This document shows positions 6,043 to 6,285 of a DNA stretch of 6,285 nucleotides, piece after piece. Each line of letters opens with the position of its first letter. Position 1 is the first letter of the stretch. The notes beneath the pieces were generated by a model, which saw only the letters and a program-made list of their open reading frames with translations, was not told where the DNA came from and did not search any database. The stretch comes from Methanospirillum hungatei. GTDB lineage: Archaea; Halobacteriota; Methanomicrobia; Methanomicrobiales; Methanospirillaceae. Made by a program: the position numbers and the translations under genes. The stretch is taken from contig QKDV01000081.1 in assembly GCA_003251955.1 (NCBI GenBank), positions 1-6,285 on the forward strand, written 5' to 3'.

Positions 6043-6052
6043 ACTATTTATC
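6043..6052 (+). promoter_or_regulatory. Possible TATA box for the right-edge secreted protein gene
   Basis: ACTATTTATC lies about 45-54 nt before the ATG at 6097, so initiation near 6072 would give a leader of about 25 nt. Weak match; the CATATATG at 6026-6033 is an alternative. Confidence 0.35.
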
Positions 6053-6096
6053 TCCTGGAAAGAAGAGTTTTACTCATCTGATAACGAGAATGATCT

Positions 6097-6285
6097 ATGG
6101 TGTTACAATCTTCCCTGATTATACAGAAAGTCTCTGACAAACCTCTTCTTCGTGCCTCTAATGCCCTGTTCATGCTCCTCCTTTTGGTATTTGGCTCGTA
6201 TTGTGTCACAGCTGACACGTGGCAGCCTTCTGATGCAAGATCGTGGGTTAAAGCAGATATGCCTGCCGGATGGAGTGTCTCTGTT
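6097..6285 (+). CDS. Secreted protein, N-terminal part (cut by the right window edge)
   Basis: The frame is open from ATG 6097 to the window end (63 codons). The first about 38 residues form a signal peptide: polar start with Lys11, Lys15 and Arg19, hydrophobic core ALFMLLLLVFGSYCV (about 23-37), and a likely signal peptidase site after VTA (before DTWQPSD). The mature start is rich in Trp, Ser and Asp. The Cys in the core lacks a lipobox, so it is unlikely to be a lipoprotein. An earlier ATG at 6090 gives only a 15-residue frame and is rejected. TGATC at 6091-6095 resembles part of the archaeal ribosome site but is almost adjacent to the ATG. Too little is visible to name a family. Confidence 0.6.
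   Translation, partial: MVLQSSLIIQKVSDKPLLRASNALFMLLLLVFGSYCVTADTWQPSDARSWVKADMPAGWSVSV

Larger units (their letters stand above)
5807..6096. other. Divergent intergenic region between cheC and a secreted-protein gene
   Basis: The 290 bp show no convincing coding frame. They hold a perfect 10-bp palindrome (5914-5923), an 8-bp inverted repeat ATTGCCTG/CAGGCAAT with a 37-bp spacer (5941-5948 and 5986-5993), and TATA-like elements: GTTTATCATG on the minus strand at about 5926-5936 for cheC, and ACTATTTATC at about 6043-6052 on the plus strand for the right-hand gene. These are composition-level matches. Confidence 0.45.

Overview
The window looks like chromosome from a methanogenic archaeon, most plausibly order Methanomicrobiales and perhaps Methanospirillum-like. 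The reasons are a DUF4013 membrane protein of the type common in methanogens, a COG1361-like exported protein with CARDB/NEW3-type domains, archaeal TATA-box architecture with TATA-proximal control, GGAG/GGTGA ribosome binding sites, an archaeal-type CheC, and moderate G+C. This assignment rests on reading the sequence and not on a database search.

Left part (1-3753, minus strand). Six tightly packed genes read right to left: a PadR-family repressor, a HAAS/DUF1700 membrane protein, a membrane-anchored toastrack-like beta-repeat protein, a small three-helix membrane protein, an exported protein with CARDB/NEW3-like domains and a C-terminal anchor, and the N-terminal part of an FtsX/MacB-type ABC transporter permease that runs off the left edge. 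Three of the five junctions are overlapping (14, 4 and 4 nt). A perfect 9+1+9 inverted repeat abuts the TATA box of this operon and is the likely PadR operator. The simplest reading is a self-repressed envelope-sensing or envelope-stress module (PadR-HAAS-toastrack, a combination best known from bacteria) joined in one transcription unit to an archaeal MacB-like transporter with its own exocellular accessory protein.

Middle (3754-5119, plus strand). A 235-bp divergent intergenic region carries the operator and promoter. It is followed by a DUF4013 polytopic membrane protein and then a small, unrecognised protein with one membrane helix and five spaced extracytoplasmic cysteines.

Right part (5120-6285). 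A short hairpin separates the Cys-rich gene from a convergent cheC gene with both phosphatase motifs intact. A 290-bp non-coding region with a perfect 10-bp palindrome lies between cheC and the start of a divergent secreted protein gene cut by the right edge. No tRNA, rRNA, CRISPR array, insertion sequence or prophage gene was seen.
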